The notes: generated by a model not told the origin, from the letters alone. Counted from the stretch's first letter, positions 1 to 11,982 are shown. The stretch is 64,000 bases of DNA from Gnetum montanum (GCA_015680685.1 MNCI01015722.1:4015-68014), one strand, 5' to 3'. Program-made: numbers and translations.

Positions 1-545
1 GAAGTCACAAATAGGGAGATCACAAAAATATTAACACGAACCATTAGCAAATATAAGTGAGACTAGAGCACCAAACTGAATGATGCTCTTTGGGCATACT
101 GCTCCACATGGAAACTCCCTCTAGGCTACTCTCCCTATGAGTTAGTGTACGGTAAATTTCCAACACTTCATCTCCATGTTGAGCTTCGTACACTATCTAC
201 AACATGCAACCTCAACCTTGACCTCAATCTAGCATAAAAAGAACAGTTAATGAACCTTAACTTGTTAGATAAAAACTGATTAGCCACCCTATCATCCAAT
301 GAACTGCATAAGGCCTTTAACAAACAATGTCATGACCTAAGGATTAGGAAGGTCAATTACTAACCAGGAGATAAGGTTCTGTATTGGAATCTCACACGTG
401 CCATAACGAACTAAATTTTGAACACTATGAGAAGGACCTTATACCATTCATGAAACTTTTCCTTTAGGGGCCATGATGATCTATAAACTTGAAAGCCCAA
501 ATAAGAAATTATTAGTCAACATCCAACGAACCAAACCTTTCCATG
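1..545 (+). pseudogene. integrase, C-terminal part (E1)
   Basis: Frame 1 opens with EVTNREI, the segment that carries the catalytic glutamate of the DD35E triad. It is followed by ALWAY-type residues and GYSPYELVYGKFP, the usual plant gypsy integrase tail, and ends near 545 after a segment matching LLVN-QRTKPF in E4. Several in-frame stops (for example near 58, 236 and 361) make it a pseudogene. The enzyme would insert the retrotransposon cDNA into host DNA in the nucleus. There is no chromodomain after the tail, which fits the Athila/Tat side of the family. The E at the catalytic position matters because E2, E4 and E5 have lysine there. Confidence 0.8.
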
Positions 546-2555
546 AGCCTAAAACAGCTAGTACTAACACTACATCTATTAATGGACAACCTTGCTCATT
601 ATTTTAGATCTCCTCCTTCCAACTTAGTTGTGGGGGAGATGGCCACCAATGCTAACTATTCAAAGTCCTTAGTTTTTTTGTCCTTTTTTTTACATGTTTT
701 TGTTTTATACATTTTTAATGTTTACTTGTTTTTGTTTCACACCATTGTTAACATTTTTACTATTTATTTCTTTCTTTATTACCTTTTGTTTTATTTATTT
801 TCACTCATCACATAATAAGTTCTCATGATGGTGGATTAAACTATAATAGTGTTGCTTGCTAATGTTGGTTTTTACCTTTGATCTTCAATGTTGATGCTAA
901 GATATGGTTTCTTTTGATAAAATAGGGAATGAGTCCATGTCATCCATTCATTCATTCAACTCTATGGTCTCCCTTAGTTTTGGAACTGTACTATCCCTTT
1001 CTCTAAGAAAACCTATTAATGAATTAGTGGCTTAGTATTCTTCAATCCATGAAAAGATTCAAATGGATTGAAAAGGGTGTGACTTCAAGGGGATTCAACA
1101 CATTTGTGCTGACTATTCTCTTGGGTACTTGGATATTTTTCATAGGGTTTTCGTCATTCTACTATTGACCAAATATCAGGAAGTTGACTAAATCAACTAA
1201 GTCTTTGTATGATGTGGTTTTGACTAAAAAAAATTAGTGAGAATTCAAAGCACACCCCTTAGACATAATAAAGGAACACAGGCTACAAGCATTGGTTATG
1301 GCACTGGAAAGACATGTTACCCATGCCTAAAGGTTCCCTCTAACTAAGGCCCTTCTCACTTCCTACTCCTCTATTTTTCTCTTATTAGAATGGTGGTGGC
1401 TTTGTGGATGCATTATTGTTGCTTTAGAAGGATGGGTTGGTCAACTGTGTTGATGCAAGGTCACTGGATGTGGTTGGTTTGAATCTGGATTTGGACTAAA
1501 TCTTATTAAGTCACCTTAACCACATAATATACAAGGGACTTTACACAACCTTGATTTTTGGATTCCATTCCATTCTCTCTTCTCTTTCTATATTTCTTTC
1601 CATATTACACCTCATTGCCAATTTTATGATTAGTCTATATCTTGGTTGATGCATTGTTATTCTTTGGTAAACTCTTGTGGGTAAGTTCTTAACCATTGTT
1701 TCCATATGTCATTCCTAGAGCCTACGAACTCTTTGGTTTGTGGGTTTGTCAGGGAATAAAGGGCATAAGCCTACTTTGGGGAGGACCCATTGGCATTCCT
1801 TTTTGGTGTAATTATTAAGTTCTTTTCCCTTAACCATTTCTTGCAATCAACTATTTCTCATTTCACCCCATCCATGACATCTGCTTTTGTTTTTATTTTA
1901 GTGGCTTCACTGTTGTTATTCCTCTTACCTTTCTTATTCTTTCATTTTTCATCCTCTTGCTACCAAAGGTTTGCATTTAGTCATGGGGGCCTATTGCAAG
2001 TTTTTTCATTTCATTACTTATCTCACCCCTACACCTTGGGTAGTTATCAGTTACAAACCTCTAACCCAGTATCTGCTATGCTCACAACCTAGCTAGTGTG
2101 CTTCATATCGAGGCAAGGTATCAACTACACTATGTCTTATCTATCCTTGCTAATTCATGACGACATTGTGTGTGCAAATGGCAACACATGAACAATGGAC
2201 TAGGATAGGAGGGAGCACTCAAGATGGACTAGAGCTAGAACATTTATGTAAGGAACATGCTTAATCATGTGACCACGGATGAACAATGGTGTGCACAATT
2301 TTGACATCAGTAGCAACACGCCTCATTTTCTTTTCTCTCTCTGTCTCTCCAAGCTATTAAATGAGGGTCTAGATGTCATCTGTATACAGTGTTCACCACA
2401 ATGGTTATGAATACCAATGTTGTAATATGTTTGTCGATCCGTTCACCAGGCACTTAAGTCTATCATTCCATGTCATTGTTAGATTGTCGTTCAGTCAATA
2501 ATTCCATACCTTCCCAATATTTTGTAAGGAACTCAAGGATGAGTTTTTATTCAAT
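546..2555 (+). other. long 3' non-coding region of E1
   Basis: No credible coding sequence; the open frames here are T-rich chance frames. Blocks are nevertheless shared with E2, E3, E4 and E5: around 624-645 (GGGGGAGATGGCC), 828-925, 1078-1135, 1250-1345 (with GACATGTTACCCATGC), and 1760-1800 (GGGGAGGACCCATTGGCATTCC). A hairpin-prone GTGTTC...GAATACC segment lies near 2390-2416. Confidence 0.7.
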
Positions 2556-2565
2556 CATGGGGGTA
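2556..2565 (+). promoter_or_regulatory. polypurine tract of E1
   Basis: CATGGGGGTA directly precedes the LTR start TGATAAG. E2 to E5 have the same motif in the same place (CATGAGGGTA, CATGGAGATA, CATGGGTGTA, CATGGGAGTA). In the family, the PPT primes plus-strand DNA synthesis. Confidence 0.7.
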
Positions 2566-3292
2566 TGATAAGTTACGAGATCGAGTCTGCAATATTGGAT
2601 CCGTGATATCGGGTCCACAATATTGGATCCCGCCAAGCGATATTGGACACCCGATGTTGGAACCTATCTCATTGCCTATAAATAAGAGACCAGGGCACTT
2701 GGTTTCACAGTAGTTTTTATTAGTCCCTTAGCCGAACTCTTGCAGTTTTTCATTCCTAGAGTTAGAATTATTTCTAAGTGTCTGCAGTAGGAGTCATAAA
2801 GTGAGCGGATCTTTATTCGAGCATTATGTACCTAAGCACACCTTGTGTTTGAAAATAAAGATGAACTTTGTGATAAACTTTGCAACATTCATAATAGCTT
2901 ATTTATTGCATTTAATGTTATTTACTATTATTTGCTACTCTCATTAGTTAATTAATGTTCTTTCTATTGCCTTGTTAATTATCAACAAATTAGCACACTT
3001 AGTACGACCACTTCGAGCATACATGGGACACTTGGTAACCTAGTAATGACTAGCGTTTGGTAATTCCAGTAGTGTTACATTGGTTTAGGATGTGTTTGAC
3101 AAGTGGGAACAAATGCTGGTGTTAGGACTAGTTAGAGAATAGTTAACTAGTTAAATCCAATTAGTTATTAATTTATTTCATTTCTCCCTTTTTAAGCACT
3201 AGGAACATAAAACATAAAAAGCATAAAAAAATCATATACCTCGAGTCTACTTAACCATGCAATTGTGCCTTATAAGTAAACTTGGGAAGACA
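2566..3292 (+). repeat. 3' LTR of E1, truncated at its 3' end
   Basis: Starts TGATAAG after the PPT. It has a U3 with GATATCG/AATATTGG motifs, a TATA box at 2677-2684 and blocks such as 'gcggatctttattcgagca', which are also found in the LTRs of E3, E4 and the solo LTR at 18259. It matches them up to '...cttgggaagaca' at about 3292 and then changes abruptly, so the usual CTCATCA end is missing. Confidence 0.8.
2677..2684 (+). promoter_or_regulatory. TATA box in E1 LTR
   Basis: TATAAATA, about 110 bp into the LTR. The equivalent sites in other plus-strand LTRs are 11257-11264, 17680-17687 and 18358-18365. On the minus strand they are 20482-20489, 25938-25945, 36585-36592, 47655-47662 and 56071-56078. 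The conserved position supports it as the U3 core promoter. Confidence 0.65.
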
Positions 3293-3309
3293 CTTTGAGG
3301 TCACAAACA

Positions 3310-4900
3310 CTATGGAACCAGAACCGTTGAAACTAAAGGCCCTATCGACCACATTAGAATATGCATTTTTAAACAACAAGAAGTTGGTAATAATCAATGC
3401 CACTTTAAAAGAAGAATACAAAAGGAAGTTGATGGAAGTGATAAATAGATGGCCCATAGCCTTTGCGTGGTCTTATGATGAGATCACAAGAATTGATCCA
3501 TGAATTTTTTAACACTAGATATATACTAATCCCATAGTCAAATAACAATGCCAACCCCAATGAAGGCTTAATCCTAAACTAAAAGAAGTAGTCAAGAAAG
3601 AGTTGGAGAAATTGCTAATGGTAGGATTCATCTATCCTATTGCGAATAGGGAATGGATCAGTCCTTTAGTAATTGTTCCAAAGAAGGGGGAAAAATGGTG
3701 AGTTTGCATTAACTGTTGAATGTTGAACCATACTACATTTAAGGATCACTTTCCTCTGCCATTTGTTAATCAAGTCTTGGATACCACTGCAAGACGTGAA
3801 TATTATAGTTTTTTAGATGGATACAATGGATATAATTAGATCCACATTGCACCTAAAGACTAGGAGAAAACATCATTTACTAGTTCATGGGGAATGTTTG
3901 CCTACAATCAGATGCCCTTCGGTCTTTGCAATGCACCAACCACCTTCCAAAGACTTGTGCTCAACATCTTTGAGAAGTAATTAAAAATGATGTAAAAGTA
4001 TTTATGGATGATTTTTCAACATATTGGCTAGATTTCTAGCAAGCACTGGACTAGTTAAAGCAGGTACTGAAAAGATGTGTCAAAATCAATCTCAAGCTCA
4101 ACTAGCAGAAAAGCCATCTCATGGTCCAGGAAGGTATAGTGTTGGGACATGAAATCTCCTAGAAAGGTATCGAGGTAGATCTTGAAAAGATTGAATTCAT
4201 ACAGAATATCACTCAAAGGCCATAGATAGTAAAAGAGGTGAGATCATTCTTAGGCCACATGGGATATTATAGAATATTCATAGAAAATTTTTGAAAGATA
4301 GCAAAACTGCTTGTGGAACTCACGAAGAAGGATGTACACTTTGAATGGATAGAGTCATGCAAAAAGGCATTCAAAGCTCTAAATTAGAAACTAGTGGAGA
4401 CACTAATCCTTTAAGCTTTGAATTGGTTAAGGCCTTTTCACATCATGACTAATGCTTCCAACTATGTGCTTGGTGTAGTACTGACATAATTAGATGAGTA
4501 GAAGAGACATGACTATATACATTGTGCTAACAGGAGCATCATTGGAGCACAATTAAACTACACCACAATAGAAAAGGAGTTTATGGTCATGGTGTATGTG
4601 CTTGAGAAGTTCAAACATTACATGCTTGGGTATCATATCTATGATCATAGTGCCATTTGATTTTTCATGAACAAACTAGCAATTAGTCCCAGAGTGATAA
4701 AGGTGGCTCGTTATTCTACAATAATTCGACATCACAATGATTGAAAAAAAGGGAATAGAAAATGGGATTTCAAAGATCAATCAAAACCTTTATCAAACCA
4801 TTTTCCTAATGAAGATATGTTTACCAAAATAGTACAGGCTGTAAATGCAATAGGGAAGCCATGGACCGTAGAGTATTTGATTTATCTATTAACACAAGAG
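3310..4900 (+). pseudogene. reverse transcriptase and RNase H (E2)
   Basis: It begins in the linker before RT (frame 3282-3503, ending AFAWSYDEITRIDP). RT motifs follow: W-(V)SPL near 3655, DGYNGYN-type residues near 3815-3835, MPFGLCNAPTTFQ near 3911-3950, and the active-site FMDDF at about 4002-4016. GIVLGHEIS follows near 4135. RNase H shows NYTT(I)EKE near 4555 and a degenerate H-DHSAI near 4650. Stops and small frameshifts occur throughout (for example TAG after P-K-D near 3862). The enzyme would copy the element RNA in virus-like particles. Confidence 0.8.
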
Positions 4901-4959
4901 CTTCCTACTAAATGGACTAAGAAACAATGAGAACAATTCCTTCATAGAGCAAAGAGATA

Positions 4960-6140
4960 TATGTAAATTAATGGAAATCTATACAAAATTTGTGCAAATG
5001 GGCTTGTTAGATGGTGTGTACGAAAATGTGACCAACAGAGAGTCTTATAGGATGGCCATGAAGGCCCATGTGGTGGTGACTATGTAGGGCACAAGATAGC
5101 ACTCAATTTGATGATGGTAGGATACTTTTGGCCTACCTTATTCAGTGATGCTCACACTTTGCACAATCTTGTGCCTAATGCCAGAAAGATGGAAGAATTA
5201 TGGCCAGATATAAAGGGCCACAACACTAGATACAACAACTTGAACCCTTTGACATATGGAGAATTAATTTTATGGGGCCCATACAACCAATGTCAAATAG
5301 AAAAGCATATATAATTGTGACTATGGATTACTATATGAAGTGGGTAAAGGTAGCAATAGTAAAAGACTGTAAAACAAAGATAGTTATCAAATTTTTTCAA
5401 TAGCATGTTGTGAATAGATTTGGAGTATCACAAATGCTCATATTAGACAATGAGACTCACTTGATTGGTGCTACATTCAAAAAGCTCATGCAACAACTTG
5501 GGGTGAACCATAAGCTAACAACACCATATCATCCTCAAGCAAATGATCAAGCTAAAGTTACTAACTGGAAAATTAGTAAGATACTCACTAGGATGGTTAT
5601 TAGGTTTAGAAAGGACTGGAGCACTATTATGGGCCTATAGAACATCTTGGAAACTACGTATAAGGTACTCGCCATATGAGTTAGTTTACAATAAGTTATC
5701 AATGCTCCCAATCTAGGTAGAGCTCCACACTCTAGCTATTGCCAGTGAACTTGACCTTGATTTGAGCTTAGCCAAAGAGAATGTCTCATGAATTTGAATC
5801 TTTTAGATGAGAACAGGCTTGTAGCACTCATGAGTAACTAAGTCCACAAACATTATTCTAGACTTAGGCATGACACACAAATAAGGCAAGTAATTATACA
5901 ATGGGGTGATAAGGTCCTTTATTATAATCCTAATCATTTACCCCAAAAATATAAGTTTCAGACACTTTGGGAGTGACCATACATTGTTTAAGTTATTTAT
6001 CCATTTGGTTCCTTGCATATCTACCACCCATTCTATCCACGTAAGCTCATTCTTGTCAATATCCAACAAGTCAAACTCTATTACAAATATTCCAAGGAGT
6101 CTAACCAATCTACCCAACAATCTTCTACCTATTCTATCTT
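4960..6140 (+). pseudogene. integrase (E2)
   Basis: The zinc-binding part is recognisable as HEGPCGG...GYFWPTLF near 5058-5140. The core has LDNETHLIGATF at about 5450-5485 and TTPYHPQAN near 5518-5545, then QAKVTN. The first catalytic aspartate (GIDFMGP in E4) reads ELILWGP, and the glutamate exactly 35 residues after the second aspartate is lysine (codon AAA). So two of the three DDE residues are lost. The C-terminal part (SPYELVY near 5670) continues with frameshifts to about 6140. Confidence 0.75.
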
Positions 6141-6149
6141 TCATGTAAC

Positions 6150-8270
6150 TGATCCTAATGATAGTTGTGGGGGTGTCAATCTAGAATTTTAGGTACTTCA
6201 TTGAATTTTTCATTTTCTTTTCATTTTTTCACATTCTTTGACATTTTCTCATTCTTTTATACTTTTTCATTTCTTAAAATTTTGATATGCTTTTACATTC
6301 TTCAATTCTTTAATGAATTTTCATTCTTTACACCTTTTTCCAATTCTTACTATCTTTTTCATACTTTGTTTTCTTGAATTTTGTAAATAATTTTTATTGT
6401 TAATAAAACACATTAAGAATAAGGCAAGATGTAGTCCAATAAGGTGAAGATTTCTCTATGTTATCAAGTCATAAGGAATTGATTATTTGAATAGTGAGAC
6501 CACAACATTCATTCATTCACTCCATTAATAAGAGGTTCTTACCATGGCCACAATGATGTTCTTCCCATCATACAACTAAGAATACATTTGTGATCATTAT
6601 GACTGGACTGAAAAGTGAAGAACCAAGTGGAAATGCAAAGGATATGACATCAAGAGGAATTGTGGACTCCCTTGGATTACTTCTATTAGTTTTATACTAT
6701 TGCTTAGGTTACATTATATCCTTGTATATCTAATGACAAATGTGAGTAAGGGTAAAATAAGTGCTACTTTACCATGTCACTAGAAAGACATGTTACTCAT
6801 GCTTGAAGGTAGTCGTTCAATAAGGTTGACACAGATAAAAATAAAGCCCATGCATAGAATAAATTTTTGGGGGTCCCATTGGAAAGACATGTTACCCATG
6901 CTTGAAGGTAGAAAACTTCTTAGGAATCTAAAAAATAATAAAGAGTGCAATAAATAAACTCCTCCTTTAGACAATATGCCAAGTGACAATACTCCTTGTA
7001 ATAGTGGTACGCTTACAGTTGTAATTCTAAGAGATGAGACAATGCGATGTTCCTAGAATGTGGTCTAGACTTGGTTTGAATCTTGGACAGCAAAACTAAT
7101 GATTACTTTAACCACTAATAAAATACAAGAATTCATTATGCCTATGGCAAGATACCTCATGTCTCAATTTCTACAATCCCTTCTATGTCCATTTCATCTC
7201 ATTGTATGAATAATCATAACTTGTGATTTTATGTAACATAGCATCATTTTCCCAACTTGATGATACTATCATGTGTGTTTTGCTAAATAGGTATGTGTTA
7301 CATTCAATTCCTTAAGTGCTCAAGGATACTTTTAGGTGTGGTTATACAAGGTCATCAAGGGCTGGAGCCTGCTTTGGGGAGGACTCACTTATATAATTGT
7401 TATATCTTATACCTGCCAATGATTCCACATCATATTGAGCCTTCCAACAATAATAAATGTCAATAACAACTTCCCTTATCATTCAATGTCTCCCTTCATA
7501 CAACAAGAATTCATTACCCATCTCATCTATCTTATCAACATCTAATGAACTTTCATAGCCCAAGATTCCTTCTTAATGAATTTTCTATGCTAAATTTTCA
7601 AAAAATATGCATCATTCATGGCCCAAGACCCTCTGAACATGTTCCATATCTTCCAAATATTGAAATGACTCATTTTCTATCATCAAATTTTATTAGAAAA
7701 TTTTGAAATTTTTCCTTTGATATTGGAGCCCATAAAAACCATATATATGTGGGGACTTAGCGAAATTTTCTCATTTTTCACATTTGAGCCAAGGAAAGTT
7801 TCTGCTAATTTTCTTCTAAGTTTTGAGCTATGACCTCCCAACTTCCAACACCCATAACTCCACACTTGTAGCTCTGATTTTCGTGATTCTTAAGCCTTGT
7901 TAATCCTAGAGTTCTCAACTTAGTCGTGGGGGAGGGGTGCTTAGCATGATATTGTTACAATTTGAGTCAAAATTTTCTAATGCCTGGAGGGTATTAAAAG
8001 GGTAAGTATGAAGGAAAAATTGAAAATTTTTAACAAACATCAATCACATTAATGCTGGAAACATTTAAATAATCCTCTTAATGAACCATACCAACCATTA
8101 TGAGCCATAAACAAGAACAAAATGGACAATTGTGAAGGGTTATAAGAAAATTACTATATATGGGGTTTCTTTTTGAAATTTTTTTCTAAATTTGATCTAA
8201 TTAAAGGTATGAGAAAGAAAAGGAATTATTAAAGATCAAAGAAAACATTTTAATCATTCCTAAATCCTTG
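6150..8270 (+). other. non-coding region between integrase and 3' reading frame (E2)
   Basis: No supported coding sequence. Shared blocks with the other elements are GTTGTGGGGGTG at 6163-6178, the conserved GACATGTTACYCATGCTTGAAGGTAG block twice (about 6788-6813 and 6890-6913), CTGCTTTGGGGAGGAC at about 7368-7384, and GTCGTGGGGGAGGGG near 7922-7936. The doubled block suggests a local duplication of about 100 bp. Confidence 0.6.
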
Positions 8271-8279
8271 ATGATTGTA

Positions 8280-10960
8280 GATGGTCCCAAAGAGAGGAGC
8301 AATGAGAGGACCCTCACAGCCTACAAGCAAAATACCATGAGGCCAAGGGAGAGGAGAATAAGATCCACAAGTAGAACATGTGAAGCAAGAGGCTCAATCT
8401 TTCAACATCCATTAGGAAACTCTTGCTATTGGACATTTGATCCAAGGGGAGGCAGAAGAACCACAAGCACAAGGACAGTGCCTCACATTGTCACAAGAAT
8501 GCCTCTAGATCATCTAAGAGAAAATGCTACTGACCATAGTAATCATGGAGATGAACTTTGGTCTATTCATGAAATTTGTTCAAGAAGTAGTAAGGACATA
8601 ACTCCAAGCATCACTACTATGGCCCATACTTTCAAACAGTGGTGAATGGTATTTAGGGGAGACTTATTAATTTTGGCACAACAAAGAAGAAGATGCAATG
8701 GTCAACATCAAGGGAGTTTCTATTTCATACTTAGTTAAGGCAATAGCTAAAGTCTTGAATGTGCCCAATGAAGGGACAAAAGTAGCACATCTATCCACAA
8801 GATCAGACATAGAAATCAGAAAACTATGGTTAAAAAGGACATATGGCAAAGAAGACAAGGAGTATAATGAATTAACTTGGAAGAGAGAATCTATTTTAAA
8901 ATTGGCACATATTACCTATTTTCCACCAAAATATTAAACAAGCTATCCACATATGTAGCTAGAGGAAGTGTGATTCTAATGGAAAAGTATAACACAAATC
9001 CTACACAACTCTATTTCATGGAGATTCAAAAGTTTTTTAAATAAAAGAAGGCAGAGAAACTAGTACTCCCATTCTCTTGCCTCATTAGAAAGTTGTGCAA
9101 ATGTGCTAGAATCCTAGGGTACAACAATGACGTCCTCGGGAAGGCTCAGAATGCCTCATATATTTAAATGCTCAAGCTAGCACCACCAAAGAAAGATTAG
9201 GTGGAAGAACAAACATATGCTGGGGAAACCACATAGACTACTAAACAATAATAGTAAGTGGGACTAAATGGTTGACCGTAAGAGTAACAACAATAGCAAG
9301 AGCAAAAATAATAGTAATAGTAGCAAGAACAACAACAACAACAAGTTTCACCATTGTTGCTGTAGGGTTACAGGCCATCAATGAGTCATCTGTAGCAGAT
9401 TGCAAAGACCAATGATTGAGGAATGTGTGAGAAGGCCAAGTGCTACAGAGTTATTAACAGTGTCATTCATCCCATGGTTTCCATAGATTTCTAAGAATGC
9501 TGCATCATTCTAAGTGGTTCTTGAAACAAGAGAAGGAGCCACAGTTATGGTTATGCAGCACTAGGAGGTAGCAAGAGCAATGGAAGTGATCATGGATCAC
9601 ACCAAGGAATCCTTTAATGTACCTATTGTGCTACCAGCTAATTTAACTGGAGCAAAGGATGCTCAAATGTTAGGTGGTACCTCAATGACTCCTGCTGATC
9701 ATGAAGATGTGTTGGACAGACTACTACAAACTAGGCAAGTAATGACAACTCTTTTTGACATCCTAAGTGATGTCACTATAGTACAGTTAGAGTTAATAGA
9801 AACCAAGGGTAAGCTGGTCATGGCAAAAACTAGAGTAGAGCATGTAGAGAATGAAATTCTTAGACTATAAGAACATTGTGATCCTACTCAATATGTTGGG
9901 CATGACTAGCTAGAATAATTTAGAATAGAACAAATGCATTACCTGATAGAGCAAAATAAGAAGTTAGAAAATGAGGAGGAGAAAGTGATGTGGAATGCCT
10001 TTATAGTAGAAGTGTAGATGTATGCACATGCTAAGGCCCTCATTGCAGCACAAGAAGAAAATAAACAACTTGTTGTAGATAACACTAGGTTGGCTACTAT
10101 AGAGAAGCAAAAGAACATTCTTGAGGAGAGCATCCATCAGTTGAGAGAATAAGTAATGAGAGTCAACCAAGATATGAGTTGCCTAGCAAGAGAAAATAAA
10201 ACCTTCTCAATGGAGGAGGTATGCACAATTAGAAACAAATTAGCCATTGAAATCAACAGGTGGAAAAATGAACCTATGAAACACGAAAGGCTTAAGGAAC
10301 ACTTCCATGATTAGGTGGGCATGTATAAATAGATCAATGAGAAGGAGATCCATATGGCAAAAGCCAAAATCAATTCCATATCAGTGCAAAATCCAAATTG
10401 GCAATCCATCTTGGATAGTTATGCTCATGTCAACTGAGTGGAGATTAACCAAATAGAAGATCTAAAAGAATACATGGGATTAGCCAACCTTTACTATGCT
10501 AACCTGGCCATGTTGATAGTAGGTAGGTCTAGAAATGAGCTTGAATAGCAAGTAGTAGCCACATATGTAGTGTATGAAAAAAATTTTGTGGATCAAAAAG
10601 ATGCTTTACAAAGACTTCATGTGGCAAAATTTGAACTAGAAGTAGTTAAGGCTAGCTACCATGGGCAAAAAGATGTTGTAGTGAGCATGGCATGAAGACT
10701 GTTTGACTATCATGAGCTATGAGCCAAGGTTAAAGCATTTGAAGAAGAGAGGAGATAATTCATGGCATGGTATGTCAAGGCCAATTAGATGTTTCGATAG
10801 CTACCATGTCCATGGAAAGTACCTACTCCATCACACATTGCATAATAGGCATGGATGGTACATGACCCTAGAATGGAAGAAGAGAAGCTTTAGGTATTAT
10901 TCAATAAATACAAATTTCAAAAGCCTAATGACAAGGGGAAGCAACTGATGGAGGTGCCAC
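8280..10960 (+). pseudogene. env-position 3' reading frame: globular domain, Gln-rich linker, coiled coil (E2)
   Basis: This is the decayed third reading frame between integrase and 3' LTR. The N-terminal part contains GEWYLGET near 8640-8665, then VNIKGVSISYLVKAIAKVLN from 8701 and a following segment (EKYNTNP...IRKLCKCARILGYNND, about 8980-9135) in a shifted frame. A CAA/AGC-rich stretch at 9290-9345 would encode a Gln-rich linker. From 9580 to about 10900 the product is heptad-rich and charged, with ENKTFSMEEV near 10194-10223, as in a long coiled coil. The minus-strand segment 56470-59300 of E5 is homologous along its whole length (GEWYMGET, NFFMEEV). I see no clear signal peptide or membrane helix. 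By position it corresponds to the env-like ORF known in Athila elements; function unknown. The open frame 8268-8645 is out of phase and is not the real frame. Confidence 0.6.
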
Positions 10961-11148
10961 CACCACAGGAACACATAGGCTACATCAAGCTTCATCAAGT
11001 TTTATTTTCATCAAAGTTGTTTTGTCATGCTTATGTTAATTTTGTAAAACATCACTGTGGCATTTACTGTCATGTAAATCTACCTTTCAATTTTGTAAGG
11101 AACTCTATCCTCATTTTATTTTAACTTGAAGATGAGTTTTTAGTCAAT

Positions 11149-11158
11149 CATGAGGGTA
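11149..11158 (+). promoter_or_regulatory. polypurine tract of E2
   Basis: CATGAGGGTA directly before the LTR start TGATAAA, preceded by GATGAGTTTTTAGTCAAT as in E1. Confidence 0.65.
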
Positions 11159-11742
11159 TGATAAATCAATTTTTGGTTGACTATGATATCATAACTTTGA
11201 TATCGTAGCACTAGATATGTCATCATATATGCAATATTGTGGGATGTGTGCCCGCCTATAAATATAACACTTAGGTGCATAGATTTGCAATAGATTTTAA
11301 TCCATAATAACAAAACTATTTCAGTTTGTTTCCATGAATTTAATCTTTAGCACTTAGAAGTGTATGCCAATAGTATGGTTTTAAGTGATTATATGAAGCC
11401 TTTATTCAAATGGATTGTACTTGGATGTAGTTCATGATCATTGTAGCATCCACTTAATTTTATTTTTTTTTACTTGGAATAATTATTCCTATTTTTCCTA
11501 GTTAATCATTTACGTTACAAGAACTTTACATGTTGAAAGTAAGTGGTAGGGACTTGATTGGTTTCAAGTGCCAAGTGTAGTTATCTGGTAACCCAGTGGT
11601 GTTATCGCTTGGTACACCTAGTAGTGGTACACTTGGTAATCCTATTGATGACTACATTTCCTCATCCATGGATTATGATTTGGTCGTGTGTGAACACCTG
11701 TGACTTATGTAGTCGAGTGTTGGATTACTTCATTACTCATCA
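11159..11742 (+). repeat. 3' LTR of E2
   Basis: Begins TGATAAATC and ends ATTACTCATCA. TATA box at 11257-11264. It is closely related to the solo LTR at 17581-19504 (shared blocks such as 'tttagcacttagaagtgtat' and 'acacctagtagtggtacac') but is shorter, lacking the stretch that follows 'tacacttggtaa' in that copy. No matching target duplication can be read because the 5' end of E2 is missing. Confidence 0.8.
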
Positions 11743-11767
11743 CCTTTGCTCTAAATAATTGAAACAT

Positions 11768-11900
11768 AGGTACACCCAAAGATAAATAGTCTAAATAGAA
11801 CTTTATAACATAGCCTTACCCACTAGAATTGAACCCATGACTTACAACTTCGAAATCAAGAGTTTTACCACAACTATGCTAACATCTCATTGTTATAAAG
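11768..11900 (-). repeat. tRNA-derived SINE-like repeat, copy 1
   Basis: Read on the minus strand it contains TTAGCATAGTTGTGGTAAA, which resembles a Pol III A box, and GGGTTCAATTC, which resembles a B box about 35-40 nt downstream. It ends in GGGTGTACCT. Three more copies lie at 14671-14797, 14985-15125 and 17003-17150. It is not a functional tRNA: no cloverleaf or acceptor stem is evident. Confidence 0.55.
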
Positions 11901-11982
11901 TTCTCATTTGACTATATGTCTTTGAGTAACTATTGTTACAAAATTTTTTCAAGTTCTCACATCCTCATCCTCCTCCTCAACA

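Larger units (their letters stand above)
1..3292 (+). mobile_element. E1: 3' half of an Athila-lineage Ty3/gypsy retrotransposon
   Basis: The order is end of integrase, about 2 kb of non-coding DNA, polypurine tract and 3' LTR, all on the plus strand. The left end is cut by the window edge. The LTR stops near 3292, where homology to the other LTRs breaks off and a different element's polymerase begins, so its last 150 bp or so and everything between it and E2 have been deleted. The family is assigned by similarity to E4 in integrase, 3' non-coding blocks and LTR. Confidence 0.85.
3293..11742 (+). mobile_element. E2: Athila-lineage gypsy element with an extra 3' reading frame, 5' end missing
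   Basis: From left to right: RT, RNase H, integrase, non-coding region, a 2.7 kb extra reading frame, PPT and 3' LTR. The 5' LTR, primer binding site, gag and protease are absent; the left junction with the E1 LTR is at about 3293. Every frame is broken by stops, so it is old and inactive. E5 has the same gene order. The LTR type (11159-11742) is shared with the solo LTR at 17581 rather than with E3/E4. Confidence 0.8.

Noticed and set aside
1790-2092. 100-residue hydrophobic open frame in E1, a possible env-like protein
   Set aside because: It lies in the shared non-coding region; E3 and E4 do not keep the frame, and its hydrophobicity reflects T-rich sequence.
8268-8645. 125-residue open frame in E2
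   Set aside because: Out of phase with the frame that aligns with E5 (GEWY-GET...IKGVSIS), so treated as a shadow.
9290-9345. Trinucleotide repeat as an independent microsatellite
   Set aside because: It lies at the linker of the 3' reading frame and would encode a Gln-rich stretch, so it is described with that gene.
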